DNA of 64,000 nucleotides from Demequina sp. NBRC 110057 (GTDB taxonomy: Bacteria; Actinomycetota; Actinomycetes; Actinomycetales; Demequinaceae), in assembly GCF_002090175.1 (NCBI RefSeq), contig NZ_BBRN01000005.1:372001-436000 (forward strand). The letters are read 5' to 3'. A program made the translations under genes and the position numbers. The notes beneath the pieces are model-generated. The model saw nothing but the letters and a program-made list of their open reading frames with translations. It did not search any database and was not told where the DNA came from. Below, one piece after another: positions 10,401 to 20,152 of this stretch. Position 1 is the first letter of the stretch; each line of letters begins with the position of its first letter.

Positions 10401-11270
10401 TTACTCGGAGGCGCCCGGCGACGGCGAGGTCGCGGACGTCACCTCGAGCTCGCCGGCGCCCACGGACTGGCCGTAGGCGAGCAGCGCGCCCTCCTCGAAG
10501 TAGGACACGTCGGTGGTCTGGTCGAGCACCTTGCCCTCGGAGAAACTGTCGCCGGCATCGGCCATACGCAGCATCGGAGTGCCGGAGATGCCGTCCTGGT
10601 TGGACTGGTCGGTCGCGGCGATGACCCACTTGGTGAAGGTACCGTCGACGAAGGTGTCGGCGACCTCCTGCGGAACACCGACGCTCACGGCGATGTCCGA
10701 GATCTGGGCGTCGGTGAGGCCCTCGGTGTTCTCCGCCGGCTGGTTCTCGTACATCGCGGCCTGGAAGGCGAGGAAGTACTCGGGGGCCTGGTCGGCGATG
10801 GTCGCGGCGGCGTTGGCCGAGCGGGTCGAGTACTCGGTGCCGGAGGAGTAGCGGTCGAGGATCGAGATCGGGTGGTAGTAGATCGCGACCTCTCCCGCCT
10901 CACGCAGCGTGTTGAGGTCCTCGGCGTTGATCTGCTCGAACTGGTTGCAGATGGGGCACATGAAGTCCTGGTAGATGTCCAGGCGGGCGGCGTCCTCGGG
11001 GACGTCGGCACCGGCCACTCCACCGGTGCCGACAGGGATACCGCCGGACGTGTCGGCGGCCGCGGGGGCCACGACGTCGTCGGAGTCGAGCGTCGGGATG
11101 TCGGCGGAGCGCACGATGAAGTAGACGATGCCGGCGAACAGCAGGACCACGGCGATCGCCGACACTCCGATGATCGCGGCCGTCCGGCGCTCCTGCGCCT
11201 TCATCTGCGCCTGCGCGGCCTTGCGGGCCTGCGCGGCGCGGTCGTTCTTCTGCGGCTTCTTGTTGGCCAT
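10401..11270 (-). CDS. Membrane-anchored DsbA-like thiol oxidoreductase
   Basis: A 289-residue protein: a basic N-terminus, one membrane segment (AAIIGVSAIAVVLLFAGIVYF), then a thioredoxin-fold DsbA-like domain outside the membrane with the active site CPIC in QDFMCPICNQFE. The cis-Pro loop reads SGTPML. It should catalyse disulfide formation or exchange in exported proteins. ATG 11270 has GGAGGAAA upstream. The MauE gene lies 43 nt upstream in the same operon and may supply or remove electrons. Confidence 0.87.
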   Translation of the reverse strand: MANKKPQKNDRAAQARKAAQAQMKAQERRTAAIIGVSAIAVVLLFAGIVYFIVRSADIPTLDSDDVVAPAAADTSGGIPVGTGGVAGADVPEDAARLDIYQDFMCPICNQFEQINAEDLNTLREAGEVAIYYHPISILDRYSSGTEYSTRSANAAATIADQAPEYFLAFQAAMYENQPAENTEGLTDAQISDIAVSVGVPQEVADTFVDGTFTKWVIAATDQSNQDGISGTPMLRMADAGDSFSEGKVLDQTTDVSYFEEGALLAYGQSVGAGELEVTSATSPSPGASE

Positions 11271-11313
11271 GTCGGCGGATTTCCTCCGGGGAAGGGGTCG
11301 TTGAGCAGTGAGT

Positions 11314-11799
11314 CTAGAGAGCCTTGGGTGACATCCAGGAGTCCAGCGAGAACTTGGATGCGGGCCAGATGGCCAGGTACACGCCGAGCACAATGAAGCC
11401 GGCGCGCTCGAGCAGGTGAAGCGGATAGTTGGTGGTGCCCTCGGCCACGTCGCCGCCGCCGCCGAAGCAGCCGCAGTCGATGGACAGGCCCTGGCTCCAC
11501 GCCCAGATCACGCCGATGGTGAAGCCGGCCATCATCACGAGCCACGCCACGGCGGCCCACCGGGTGAACAGGCCCACGATGAGGATGACCGCGAGCGCCA
11601 GCTCGAAGAACGGCAGCATGGTGCCCACGAACGGCACGATGGCCTCGGGAAGCAGCCGGTACGCGCGCACGGCGATGATCGACTGCGGGATGTCCAGCAT
11701 CTTCGGGACCGCTGCCGCGATGAGGATGCCGGCCATGGCGAGGCGCACCACGGTGGACAGCCACGGCTGAAGGACGCTCCATCGTTGAGCGACGGTCAT
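11314..11799 (-). CDS. MauE/DoxX-family redox membrane protein
   Basis: A 161-residue protein with four predicted membrane segments and a Cys motif at a loop (DCGCFGGGGD). MauE-type proteins are paired with thioredoxin-like partners and are thought to work like DsbD or DsbB in passing electrons across the membrane. The pairing with the DsbA-like gene supports that. GAGGAGG precedes the ATG. Confidence 0.82.
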   Translation of the reverse strand: MTVAQRWSVLQPWLSTVVRLAMAGILIAAAVPKMLDIPQSIIAVRAYRLLPEAIVPFVGTMLPFFELALAVILIVGLFTRWAAVAWLVMMAGFTIGVIWAWSQGLSIDCGCFGGGGDVAEGTTNYPLHLLERAGFIVLGVYLAIWPASKFSLDSWMSPKAL

Positions 11800-11920
11800 C
11801 GATCAGCCTCCTCAGGGCATGGTTTCAGCGGCTCCGGGGACGGAACTTGTCGGCTCAACGTACCGCAGCGGGGAGCGGTTCCCAGGACCTCTGGTCCCGT
11901 ACGGAGGGCCGATGCGGGGG

Positions 11921-13543
11921 TCAGGCTGGAAGGTCGGGCAGCGGCCACCACAGGGGGTCGACAAGCAGCAGGATGACGAGCGTCATCACGGCGATCGCGG
12001 CGACGCCGACGATCACCCACACTGTCGACGGGCCGCGGCTGGGCGAGACGGCCGCTGTCACGCGGTGCGCGCCCTCGCGGGTGAGGGCCGCCCAGGGCCC
12101 CCACCACAGCGTCGCCTCCGCGGCGAGCGCGGCGAGCACCAGCACGACGGCGTGGCCCCAGCTCTGCCCCTCGACGGTGCCCGGCGCGACCGTCTCGGAG
12201 CTCACGAGCCACCAGCCGAGAGCGCCCACGCCGACGCCCACCACGGCTGCAAGCAGGATGGACGGCAGCGCCTCCCCGGCCGCGCGCAGGATGTGCCACG
12301 GCAGGCCGATCGTCTGCAGCGCGGCGTCGCCCCTGCGCTGTCCGCGACGGGCGCGCGCTGTCGCGAGGCCCAGGGCGCGGCGCTGCACTCCGCGCACGAT
12401 CACGGCGCACACCACCATGAACAGGAACGCGATGAACGGCGCGAAGGCGGCGGCCGATCCCGTGGCCACCGCGAGCGTGGCGATCACGAGCTTGCGGCGC
12501 GGGGCCGGGGGGAGGACCACCTCGACCTCGTCCGAGGTCAGGACGTCGTCGAAGGCGGCGTCGTCGTCCTGCCCATCGCCGTGATGGCCGGCCTCGTCGA
12601 GGTCGTCCCCGGTCCACGACAGCTGCTCCGTGGGGTCGGCCTCGCTGCCCGTGATGAAGGTGTCGACGGCATCGTCTCCCCGGGTGGCGCCCATCACGGC
12701 TGTCGGGGCCATGCCCGCCACCATGGTGGGCTCGAGGTCTCCGCTGCGGGGCAGCACCGTGGTGGCGCCCCTGAGGGCTGCGACGACGTCCCTCGGGCCC
12801 GGGCGGGCGCCGATGTCGCGGCCCAGCGCCGCCGTCAGCGCCTCGGAGCCCGGAAAGGCTGGCAGCTCGACCTTCGCCTCGAGGGTCTTGGAGATGGCGC
12901 CGGTGCCCGAGCCGAACGGCGCCCGTCCCAGCGCGGCGTACGCGATGGTCGCGGCCCACGACCACTGGTCCGCGACGGCGCCAGGCTCCTCGCCGTCGAT
13001 CACTTCGGGGGCCACGTAGCCGGCGGTGCCGGACACCAGGCCGTCGCGGGTGAGGCGGTCGTCAGTCGCCCGGTGGGAGAGGCCAAAGTCGATGAGCACG
13101 GGACCGTCGGGCCCCATCATGATGTTGGACGGCGTCACGTCGCGGTGGATCACGCCGGAGGCGTGCACCGCCTCCAGGGCCGACGCCGTACGGTCGGCGA
13201 CGTCCGCGAGCGCGTCGCCGCGCATCGGCCCCTCATCCTGAACGTGATCCCACAGGCTCTTGCCGGGGATGTACTCGAACACCACGAAGGTCTCGTCGCC
13301 GTCGAGCTCCGCGTCAAGGATCGACGGCAGCGCGGGATGCTTGAGCGACTGCAGCGCGTGCACCTCACGCTCGAGGCGCAGCGCCGCCACCTCGTCGGCG
13401 CGGGCATCGACAAGCTTCAGCGCGGCCTCCGCGCCCCCACCGTCCACGACCTTGTACACCGCGCCGGAGCCGCCCCTGCCGAGCTGGTCGACGATGCGGT
13501 ATCCCCCGATCTCGTCGCCGGGCTCGCGCGCTGCTGCTGCCAT
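11921..13543 (-). CDS. Ser/Thr protein kinase with C-terminal membrane domain
   Basis: About 540 residues. Residues 12-270 are a Hanks-type kinase: glycine loop GRGGSGAVY, Lys in ALKLVD, catalytic HRDVTPSN, DFGLSH, and SGTAGYVAPE in the activation segment. A long acidic linker follows, then about five hydrophobic segments with no recognisable sensor (no PASTA domain). It should phosphorylate cytoplasmic targets; the ligand is unknown. ATG 13543 has no Shine-Dalgarno; TAGCGT at 13556-13551 is seven bases upstream. It is divergent from the ugpC-type ATPase gene. Confidence 0.88.
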   Translation of the reverse strand: MAAAAREPGDEIGGYRIVDQLGRGGSGAVYKVVDGGGAEAALKLVDARADEVAALRLEREVHALQSLKHPALPSILDAELDGDETFVVFEYIPGKSLWDHVQDEGPMRGDALADVADRTASALEAVHASGVIHRDVTPSNIMMGPDGPVLIDFGLSHRATDDRLTRDGLVSGTAGYVAPEVIDGEEPGAVADQWSWAATIAYAALGRAPFGSGTGAISKTLEAKVELPAFPGSEALTAALGRDIGARPGPRDVVAALRGATTVLPRSGDLEPTMVAGMAPTAVMGATRGDDAVDTFITGSEADPTEQLSWTGDDLDEAGHHGDGQDDDAAFDDVLTSDEVEVVLPPAPRRKLVIATLAVATGSAAAFAPFIAFLFMVVCAVIVRGVQRRALGLATARARRGQRRGDAALQTIGLPWHILRAAGEALPSILLAAVVGVGVGALGWWLVSSETVAPGTVEGQSWGHAVVLVLAALAAEATLWWGPWAALTREGAHRVTAAVSPSRGPSTVWVIVGVAAIAVMTLVILLLVDPLWWPLPDLPA

Positions 13544-13600
13544 GCGAACAACGCTACATGCAGGGCAGTTGGACATGGCGAAGCGGTATGCGAAGATATG

Positions 13601-13622
13601 CGCAACCGTCGCAATGGTTGCG
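13601..13622. promoter_or_regulatory. Inverted repeat in the kinase/ABC-ATPase divergent region
   Basis: CGCAACC, eight bases, then GGTTGCG is a 7-bp inverted repeat about 90 bp upstream of the sugar-ABC ATPase start. A second short repeat (GTGTC/GACAC, 13630-13645) follows. Either could be an operator; no regulator is assigned. Confidence 0.3.
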
Positions 13623-13709
13623 GCGGCCAGTGTCACTGTGGACACCACACACGGCACTCTTCACCACGGATCGTCTGGCACGTACCTGCCAGTGAAGGGA
13701 AGCATCACC

Positions 13710-14861
13710 ATGGCCACCGTTACCTTTGACAAGGCGTCGAGGATTTACCCCGGCACCGAGCGTCCTGCCGTCGACTCGCTCGAGCTCGACATCGCTGACG
13801 GCGAGTTCCTCGTCCTCGTCGGCCCCTCCGGTTGTGGAAAGTCCACGTCGCTGCGCATGCTCGCCGGCCTCGAGGACGTTGACAAGGGCTCCATCTGGGT
13901 TGGAGACCGCGACGTCACCCACGTCCAGCCCAAGGACCGCGACATCGCGATGGTGTTCCAGTCCTACGCGCTGTACCCGCACATGACCGTTGCCGACAAC
14001 ATGGGCTTCGCGCTCAAGATCGCCAAGGTCGACAAGGCGGAGATCCGCCAGCGTGTCGAGGCCGCCGCCAAGATCCTGGACCTCACCGAGTACCTGGACC
14101 GCAAGCCCAAGGCCCTCTCGGGTGGTCAGCGTCAGCGTGTCGCCATGGGCCGCGCCATCGTCCGCCAGCCGCAGGTGTTCCTCATGGACGAGCCGCTGTC
14201 GAACCTCGACGCCAAGCTCCGTGTCCAGACCCGTACCCAGATCGCCGCGCTCCAGCGTCGCCTGGGCACCACCACCGTCTACGTGACGCACGACCAGGTC
14301 GAGGCCCTCACCATGGGTGACCGCATCGCGGTCCTCAAGGACGGCCTCCTCCAGCAGGTCGGTACGCCCCGCGAGATGTACGACGCCCCCGCCAACGTGT
14401 TCGTCGCCGGCTTCATCGGCTCGCCCGCCATGAACATCTCGACGTTCAACATCGAGGGTGGCTTCGCCAACATCGGCGGCAACAAGATTGCCCTCGAGCG
14501 CGACGTCATCGGCCGCATGTCGGACGCCGACAACGGCCAGCTCATCCTGGGCTTCCGCCCCGAGTCGCTCGACCGCGTCGCCCCCAACACCGAGGGCGCG
14601 TTCCCGGTCGAGGTCGTCGTCGTGGAGGAGCTCGGCTCCGACGCGTTCGTCTACGGCCAGCTCCCCCAGGTCCTCGCGGCCGAGGGTGCCGCCGTCTCGA
14701 ACGACGGCCAGGTCATCGTCCGCGTTGACCCCCGCGACGTCCCCAAGAAGGGCGAGAACGTGTGGGTCAAGATCCGCCAGGGCGAGCAGCACGTCTTCTC
14801 GTCGGCCACCTCGGACCGTCTGTCCGACGCGGTGACCACCGACAAGTCGGCGACCGTCTAA
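13710..14861 (+). CDS. ugpC: Sugar ABC transporter ATP-binding protein (UgpC/MsmK/MalK type)
   Basis: A 383-residue ATPase. Walker [11 protein letters not shown]-loop VFQSYALYPHM, signature LSGGQRQRVAMGRA, Walker B VFLMDEPLSNLD and switch His in VTHDQ are present. The C-terminal 130 residues form the OB-type regulatory region of the MalK/UgpC family. No permease or binding protein is adjacent. In actinobacteria one such MsmK-like ATPase often serves several sugar importers. AAGGGA precedes the ATG. Its codon use is visibly more C-ending than its neighbours, consistent with high expression. Confidence 0.92.
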   Translation: MATVTFDKASRIYPGTERPAVDSLELDIADGEFLVLVGPSGCGKSTSLRMLAGLEDVDKGSIWVGDRDVTHVQPKDRDIAMVFQSYALYPHMTVADNMGFALKIAKVDKAEIRQRVEAAAKILDLTEYLDRKPKALSGGQRQRVAMGRAIVRQPQVFLMDEPLSNLDAKLRVQTRTQIAALQRRLGTTTVYVTHDQVEALTMGDRIAVLKDGLLQQVGTPREMYDAPANVFVAGFIGSPAMNISTFNIEGGFANIGGNKIALERDVIGRMSDADNGQLILGFRPESLDRVAPNTEGAFPVEVVVVEELGSDAFVYGQLPQVLAAEGAAVSNDGQVIVRVDPRDVPKKGENVWVKIRQGEQHVFSSATSDRLSDAVTTDKSATV

Positions 14862-14877
14862 GTCGCACCGCTTTTCA

Positions 14878-14922
14878 CGCCGAAGGGGCGGTCAGGGGGA
14901 AACCCTGGCCGCCCCTTCGGCG
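14878..14922 (+). terminator. Terminator of the ABC-ATPase gene
   Basis: A 20-bp stem (arm CGCCGAAGGGGCGGTCAGGG, with one G-U pair) around GGAAA, followed by TTT. It begins 16 nt after the stop codon. Confidence 0.92.
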
Positions 14923-15104
14923 TTTGCCCGTCCACTCCCACCCACCCTCATGGCGCAATTGGCCGCATGTGCGGCGCGTCAGGCCGGTTGGTGCCGCAAA
15001 GTGGGCCACCAGGAGCGGACGCGGGGCCGATGCGGCGGCCGGGCCACGTACGGATCCCGCCACGGCATCGGCCAGGCGACATGGCCGAGCCCTAGAGTGG
15101 TGGC

Positions 15105-16409
15105 ATGCCCTTGAAGATCACCGGCGCCGTCGACCCCGAACTTCTTGACCTGCCGTGGTCGGTCCCGCTCGAGACGTGGCCCAAGGACACCCTCGCGGCC
15201 CTGCCGCGCGGCATCTCCCGGCACGTGGTGCGGTTCGTGCGTTTCCGCGGGCGCGTGCTCGCCGTGAAGGAGACGGTCGCGCCCATCGCGCAGCGCGAGT
15301 TCGACATGCTCAAGGAGTTGGGCCGCATGGGCGCCCCGTGCGTGGTGCCGTTCGCCGTGGTCGACGGCCGCGTGGACAAGAAGGGCGAGGAGCTCCCCGC
15401 CGCGCTGGTCACCGAGCACCTGCAGTTTTCGCTTCCCTACCGCGCGCTGTTCAGCCAGGCGCTGCGCGACGACACCCTCGGCAGGCTCATCGACGCGCTC
15501 GCCGTGCTCCTCGTGCGCCTGCACCTGCTGGGCTTCTACTGGGGTGATGTGTCGCTGTCGAACGCGCTGTTCCGCCGCGACGCCGAGGCGTTCTCCGCCT
15601 ACCTCGTGGACGCCGAGACCGGCGACCTGCACCACGGCCTCACCCCCGGCCAGCGCCACTACGACATCGACCTGGCGCGCACCAACATCATCGGCGAGAT
15701 GTTCGACCTGCAGGCCGCCGCCGAGCTCGACGAGACCGTGGACCCCCTCGCCGTGGGCGACCGCATCGAGGAGCGCTACAAGGAGCTGTGGGAGACCCTC
15801 ACCGCCAAGCAGACGTACCGCGAGAACGTGCGCATGCACGTCGCCGAGCGCGTCCAGGCCCTCAACGAGTTGGGCTTCGACGTCGCCGAGCTGGACATGA
15901 CCCAGACCTCCGACGGCTCCGAGCTCACCATCCGGCCCAAGGTGGTCGACGCCGGCCACCACTCACGCCGCCTGCTGCGCCTCACCGGCCTCGACGTCCA
16001 GGAGAACCAGGCGCGACGCCTGCTCAACGACATGGACGAGTACCGGGCGCTCATGGGCAACGAGGAGGACGAGGTGCTCGCCGCGCACGAGTGGCTCGCC
16101 GACGTCTTCGAGCCCACCGTGCGTGCCGTGCCGCGCGAGTTCCGGCGCAAGCTCGAGCCCGCCCAGGTGTTCCACGAGATCCTCGACCACCGTTGGTTCC
16201 TCGCGGAGAAGGACCCCGCCGTGACGATGCCAGCCGCGGTCGCGTCGTACGTCAAGAACGTGCTGCCGGCCCGCCCCGACGAGCAGTCGGTGCTGGGCCA
16301 GGAGATCTCGGTGGGCGACGACGAGTCGGGCACGCCGCGGGAGGCACCCACGGTCACGACCATGATCCACGCGTGGCAGAGCCTGCCCAGGACGGGTCAG
16401 CTGGACTGA
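15105..16409 (+). CDS. DUF4032 protein with kinase-like N-terminal fold
   Basis: A 434-residue protein. Residues about 45-175 resemble the lipopolysaccharide-kinase/Rio-like fold: a conserved Lys in VLAVKET, then GFYWGDVSLSNALF in place of a catalytic loop and VDAETGDLH in place of the DFG region. The C-terminal half is the DUF4032 domain. Substrate and function are unknown. The ATG has no Shine-Dalgarno; TAGAGT at 15093-15098 lies six bases upstream. Confidence 0.78.
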   Translation: MPLKITGAVDPELLDLPWSVPLETWPKDTLAALPRGISRHVVRFVRFRGRVLAVKETVAPIAQREFDMLKELGRMGAPCVVPFAVVDGRVDKKGEELPAALVTEHLQFSLPYRALFSQALRDDTLGRLIDALAVLLVRLHLLGFYWGDVSLSNALFRRDAEAFSAYLVDAETGDLHHGLTPGQRHYDIDLARTNIIGEMFDLQAAAELDETVDPLAVGDRIEERYKELWETLTAKQTYRENVRMHVAERVQALNELGFDVAELDMTQTSDGSELTIRPKVVDAGHHSRRLLRLTGLDVQENQARRLLNDMDEYRALMGNEEDEVLAAHEWLADVFEPTVRAVPREFRRKLEPAQVFHEILDHRWFLAEKDPAVTMPAAVASYVKNVLPARPDEQSVLGQEISVGDDESGTPREAPTVTTMIHAWQSLPRTGQLD

Positions 16410-16420
16410 CACGCGAGGTG

Positions 16421-16452
16421 GGCCGATGCCGGAGGCAGCCCCGGCATCGGCC
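16421..16452. terminator. Hairpin between DUF4032 and rlmB built from GGCCGATGC
   Basis: Perfect 12-bp arms (GGCCGATGCCGG/CCGGCATCGGCC) with an 8-base loop lie between two convergent genes. It probably acts as a bidirectional terminator and is one of the clearest paired uses of the over-represented 9-mer. Confidence 0.75.
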
Positions 16453-16457
16453 GTCTG

Positions 16458-17411
16458 TCAGGCCTTCTGTGCCCTGCCGGCCTCGTACAGGGCGATCGAG
16501 GCAGCGACCGAGGCGTTGAGGCTCTCGACCTCGCCGATCGGGATCGACACGATCTGGTCGCACGTCTCGCGCACCAGGCGCGAAATGCCCTCGCCCTCCG
16601 AGCCCACCACGATGACGAGCGGCTCGTTGAGCAGGGCGGACTCGTGAAGGTCCACCTCTCCCCCGGCATCGAGGCCGATGACGAAGCGTCCGGCCTTCTT
16701 GTAGGTCTCGAGGGTGCGGGTGAGGTTGGTGGCGCGGGCCACGGGGATGCGGGCGGCAGCGCCGGCGGACACCTTCCACGCGGCCACCGTCACGCCCGCC
16801 GCGCGGCGCTCGGGCACCACGATCCCCGCGGCGCCGAACGCCGCGGCGGACCGCATGATCGCGCCAAGGTTGCGCGGGTCCTGGATGCCGTCGAGCACCG
16901 CGATGGGGGCGCCGGACTCGAGCAGGTCCTCGGCATCGGCGTACTCGTATGCGGGAACCTCGAGCGCGACGCCCTGGTGCGGAGAGCCGCCGGCCATCGC
17001 GTCGAGCGTCGCCTTCGTCACCTCGCGGACGTGGACGCCGTGCTCCACGGCGAGCGACACGATCTCGGTGATGCGGTCGTCGGCGTCGATGCGGTTGAAG
17101 ATGCTCAGCCCCGTCGAGGGCACGCCCATGCGCAGCGCCTCGAGGACGCTGTTGCGGCCGATCGCGAGCTCCGCCGACGTCGACGTGCGGTCGCGCGGGG
17201 TCACGCGGCCCTTGCCCTGGGGCTTCTTCGCGGCGTCGGCCTCGGCACGCTTCTTTGCCTTGTAAGCCTTGTGATAGGGCCGGTCCTCGGCCCTCGGGGT
17301 GGGCCCCTTGCCCTCGAGCGCCTTGCGCCCGTGGCCACCGGTGCCGACCTGGGCACCCTTCTTCGAGCCAGCGTTGCGAGTCGCGCCGCGGCGCTTCGAG
17401 TTACCTGCCAT
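16458..17411 (-). CDS. rlmB: 23S rRNA (guanosine-2'-O-)-methyltransferase RlmB
   Basis: A 317-residue SPOUT enzyme: a Lys/Arg-rich N-terminal extension of about 80 residues, an L30e-like substrate-binding domain, and a TrmH-type knotted C-terminus with QDPRNLGAIMRSA, GSEGEGISRLV and ESLNASVAASIALYE. It methylates the 2'-O of a guanosine in 23S rRNA domain V (G2251 in E. coli). The ATG has TACCCT seven bases upstream, so it may have its own leaderless promoter despite lying after cysS. Confidence 0.92.
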   Translation of the reverse strand: MAGNSKRRGATRNAGSKKGAQVGTGGHGRKALEGKGPTPRAEDRPYHKAYKAKKRAEADAAKKPQGKGRVTPRDRTSTSAELAIGRNSVLEALRMGVPSTGLSIFNRIDADDRITEIVSLAVEHGVHVREVTKATLDAMAGGSPHQGVALEVPAYEYADAEDLLESGAPIAVLDGIQDPRNLGAIMRSAAAFGAAGIVVPERRAAGVTVAAWKVSAGAAARIPVARATNLTRTLETYKKAGRFVIGLDAGGEVDLHESALLNEPLVIVVGSEGEGISRLVRETCDQIVSIPIGEVESLNASVAASIALYEAGRAQKA

Positions 17412-17468
17412 GGGGACAAGGGTAGTCGGCGCGGGCCGGGACCCTCGATTCGTGGTCCACTCCCCCGA

Positions 17469-17560
17469 CAGTTTGAACCAGTATCGGCCTCGACACGCCG
17501 GTGCACACGGCCGATGCCGGGGTCGCCTCGGGGTGTCGCGGCCCGGAGTGGTTCAAAGTG
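17469..17560 (-). repeat. Family A palindromic element, copy A1 (92 nt)
   Basis: The outer arms are CAGTTTGAACCAGT and AGTGGTTCAAAGTG; the inner arms carry CGACACGCC and TGTCGCGG; the centre has GGCCGATGC. It starts 12 nt past the cysS stop and precedes rlmB on the same strand. Confidence 0.9.
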
Positions 17561-17572
17561 AGGGAGCGCGGG

Positions 17573-18988
17573 CTAACCCTGCAGCGACCACCTGGCGCCG
17601 TCGGCGGCGTCCTCGATCACGATGCCGGCCTCGGCAAGGCGGTCGCGGATCGCATCGGCGGTACCCCAGTCCTTGGCGGCGCGAGCATCGGCCCGCGCCT
17701 GGATGTCCGCCTGGACCAGCGAGTCGAGCGCGCCCATGGCGGCGCCGTCGCCGGACTCGGAGGAGGCCCAGGTCTCGCCCGCCGGGTCGAGGCCCAGCGC
17801 GTCGAGCATGGCGCGCACCGACAGCAGCGCCTCGGCGACAGCCGCCTCGTCGCCCCCCGTCAGCGCGGCGTTGCCCGAGCGCACCGTCTCATGCACGTGC
17901 GCGAGCGCGCGCGGCACCGACAGGTCGTCGTCCATCGCCTCGACGAACGCCTCGGGAAGGTCCGCTGCACGCACCTGGGCGAGGGTCAACTCCCCCACCC
18001 GGTCGGAGGCGCGCTGCACGAAGCCGGCCAGGCGGTTCCACGTCGCGGTGGCGTCCTCCATGGTCTGGTCCGAGTACTCGAGCATCGACCGGTAGTGGAC
18101 TCCAGCAAGCGCGAGGCGCAGCGCGGCCGCGGGATAGCGGGACAGCACCTCGGACACCAGCAGGCCGTTACCCAGGGACTTCGACATCTTGGCGCCCGAC
18201 TGGGTCACCCACGCGGAGTGCATCCACAGGCCAGCGAACGCGTAACCGGCACCGCGGGACTGGGCCTGCTCGTTCTCGTGGTGCGGGAAGCGCAGGTCGA
18301 GGCCGCCGCCGTGAATGTCGAAGGCGTCGCCCAAGAAGCGGCGCGCCATCGCCGAGCACTCGATGTGCCAGCCGGGCCGGCCGGGTCCCCAGGGGGAGTC
18401 CCACGAGGCGGTCTCTGGCTCGGAGGGCTTGCGGGCCTTCCACAGCGCGAAGTCGCGCGGGTCGTGCTTGTCGTCGGCGGGGGCATCGGGCGCCGGCGTG
18501 AGGTCGTCGAGCGCCTGGCGCGTGAGCGACCCGTAGTCGGCGAACGAACGCACGTCGAAGTACACCGAGCCGGACAGCTCGTAGGCGTGGCCACGCTCGA
18601 TGAGGCGGGCGACCAGCGCGATGATCTCCGGGATGTGTCCCGTGGCGCGCGGCTCCGCGGCCGGAGGCTTGACCCCGACCGCGTCATACGCGGCCTGGAA
18701 CTCCCGCTCGTAGGTCAGCGCCCACTGCCACCAGGGAACCCCAGCCTCGGCGGCCTTGGACAGCGTCTTGTCGTCGATGTCGGTGACGTTGCGCACCATG
18801 GTGACCTCGTGGCCCGTGCGCTCGAGCCAGCGCTGCAGCACGTCGAACGCGACGGCGCTGCGCAGGTGACCCACGTGCGGCGAGCTCTGCACGGTGGGTC
18901 CACACAGGTAGATGCCCACCTTCCCGGGCTCGAGCGGCTGGAAGGCACGCTCGGTACGGGTCGCGGTGTCGAACAGCGTCAGAGTCAC
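17573..18988 (-). CDS. cysS: Cysteinyl-tRNA synthetase
   Basis: A 471-residue class I synthetase of full length. The N-terminus has the zinc-ligand region YLCGPTVQ, a HIGH-type motif (HVGHLR) and later KMSKSLGN; the DALR-type anticodon domain follows. It charges tRNA-Cys. GTG 18988 has TAGCCT seven bases upstream and no Shine-Dalgarno, so a leaderless transcript may start here inside the carD-isp run. Confidence 0.96.
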   Translation of the reverse strand: MTLTLFDTATRTERAFQPLEPGKVGIYLCGPTVQSSPHVGHLRSAVAFDVLQRWLERTGHEVTMVRNVTDIDDKTLSKAAEAGVPWWQWALTYEREFQAAYDAVGVKPPAAEPRATGHIPEIIALVARLIERGHAYELSGSVYFDVRSFADYGSLTRQALDDLTPAPDAPADDKHDPRDFALWKARKPSEPETASWDSPWGPGRPGWHIECSAMARRFLGDAFDIHGGGLDLRFPHHENEQAQSRGAGYAFAGLWMHSAWVTQSGAKMSKSLGNGLLVSEVLSRYPAAALRLALAGVHYRSMLEYSDQTMEDATATWNRLAGFVQRASDRVGELTLAQVRAADLPEAFVEAMDDDLSVPRALAHVHETVRSGNAALTGGDEAAVAEALLSVRAMLDALGLDPAGETWASSESGDGAAMGALDSLVQADIQARADARAAKDWGTADAIRDRLAEAGIVIEDAADGARWSLQG

Positions 18989-18998
18989 GCGAGCCAGG

Positions 18999-19487
18999 CT
19001 ACCGGTCGGACTGGGGGAAGACGAGTGCCGTCGCGATCGCGGCGATCCCCTCGCCGCGGCCCGTGAGTCCCAGGCCGTCGGTGGTGGTCGCCGACAGGCT
19101 GACGGCGGCTCCCAGGGCCGATGCCATGACGCCCTCGGCCTCCGTGCGCCGCGGCAACACCTTGGGACGGTTGCCCAGCACCTGCACCGCGACGTTGCCG
19201 ATCTCGTATCCGGCCGCGCGCACGCGTCGCGCCGTCTCCTCGAGCAGCGCGACGCCGCTGGCGCCCGCCCACTCGGGACGGTCGGTGCCGTAGTTCGACC
19301 CCAGGTCGCCGAGTCCGGCGGCGCTCAGGAGGGCATCGCACGCGGCGTGCGACGCGCAGTCGCCGTCCGAGTGGCCGGTCAGCGGCGTCTCGCCGGGCCA
19401 CGTGAGGCCCGCAAGCGCGAGGTCGCCGTCTCCCGGCTCGCCAAACGCGTGGACGTCGACTCCCTGGCCGATGCGGGGGATGGTCAT
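18999..19487 (-). CDS. ispF: 2-C-methyl-D-erythritol 2,4-cyclodiphosphate synthase
   Basis: A 162-residue MEP-pathway enzyme that cyclises CDP-ME 2-phosphate. The zinc-site motif DVHAF, the [18 protein letters not shown] block and the C-terminal [15 protein letters not shown] are present. Its start overlaps the ispD stop (ATGA), so the two steps are translationally coupled. Confidence 0.95.
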   Translation of the reverse strand: MTIPRIGQGVDVHAFGEPGDGDLALAGLTWPGETPLTGHSDGDCASHAACDALLSAAGLGDLGSNYGTDRPEWAGASGVALLEETARRVRAAGYEIGNVAVQVLGNRPKVLPRRTEAEGVMASALGAAVSLSATTTDGLGLTGRGEGIAAIATALVFPQSDR

Positions 19488-20152
19488 GCGCTCTCCTTGA
19501 GGGTCGCGGCGACGGCCGATGCGAGGGCCAGGTCGAGCGGTCGGGTCACCTTGAACCCGCGCTCGTCTCCCGGCAGCTCGAGCACGCGGAAGCCGGCGGC
19601 GCGGGCGAGTTGGGCGTCGTCGGTGGCGGAGGCCTGGGCCCCCATGGCGTGGGCGGCGCGGGCGGCGGCCACGGTGAAGACCTGGGGGGTCTGGACGGCG
19701 CGCAACCCGTCCCGATCGACGGTGGCGCCCAGCACCCCCTCAGTTGCTGCAGCGACGAGGGTGTCGACGACGGGAACGACGGGCACGGCGCCGTCGGCGC
19801 CCGCCTCGATGGCGTCCACCAGGGTGCGCATCACGGCGACGGGCTGGAAGGCGCGCGCGGCATCGTGAATGAGGACGATGCTGGCCTCGGCGGGAAGCGC
19901 CGTGAGCCCCAGCGCCACGGACTGCTGGCGCTCGGCGCCGCCCTCGACGACGATCGCGCGCGGCACCGCCGCGCGAAAGTCGTCAAGGTGAGACGAGGGG
20001 GCCGTGACGACCACGGCATCGGCCACACCCAAGACGGCGTCCACCGCCCAGGCGACCAGGGGTCGCCCGTGAACGCGGACGAGAGCCTTGGGGAGGCTGG
20101 CGCCGAGTCGAGAACCGGAACCGGCGGCCGTGACGACCGCCGCGACGGTCAC
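19484..20152 (-). CDS. ispD: 2-C-methyl-D-erythritol 4-phosphate cytidylyltransferase
   Basis: A 222-residue nucleotidyltransferase with the N-terminal [17 protein letters not shown] nucleotide-binding loop, IHDAARAF and QTPQVF. It makes CDP-methylerythritol from MEP and CTP. GTG 20152 overlaps the carD stop (GTGA) and has GAGG upstream, so it is coupled to carD. Confidence 0.95.
   Translation of the reverse strand: MTVAAVVTAAGSGSRLGASLPKALVRVHGRPLVAWAVDAVLGVADAVVVTAPSSHLDDFRAAVPRAIVVEGGAERQQSVALGLTALPAEASIVLIHDAARAFQPVAVMRTLVDAIEAGADGAVPVVPVVDTLVAAATEGVLGATVDRDGLRAVQTPQVFTVAAARAAHAMGAQASATDDAQLARAAGFRVLELPGDERGFKVTRPLDLALASAVAATLKESA

Noticed and set aside
11819-13729. A 636-residue plus-strand frame opposite the Ser/Thr kinase
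   Set aside because: It has no domain, an Arg/Gly/His-rich shadow composition, and overlaps the kinase motifs on the other strand.
14950-14998. A further family C hairpin after the ugpC terminator
   Set aside because: Only one arm (TTGGTGCCGC) resembles the family. Pairing and span do not match the 46-nt copies.
17469-17560. Family A elements as ordinary intrinsic terminators
   Set aside because: No T-tract follows, the length is fixed at 92 nt with a long bulged stem, and copies differ in loop but not in span. Ordinary terminators here are shorter and perfect. Termination may still be a side effect.
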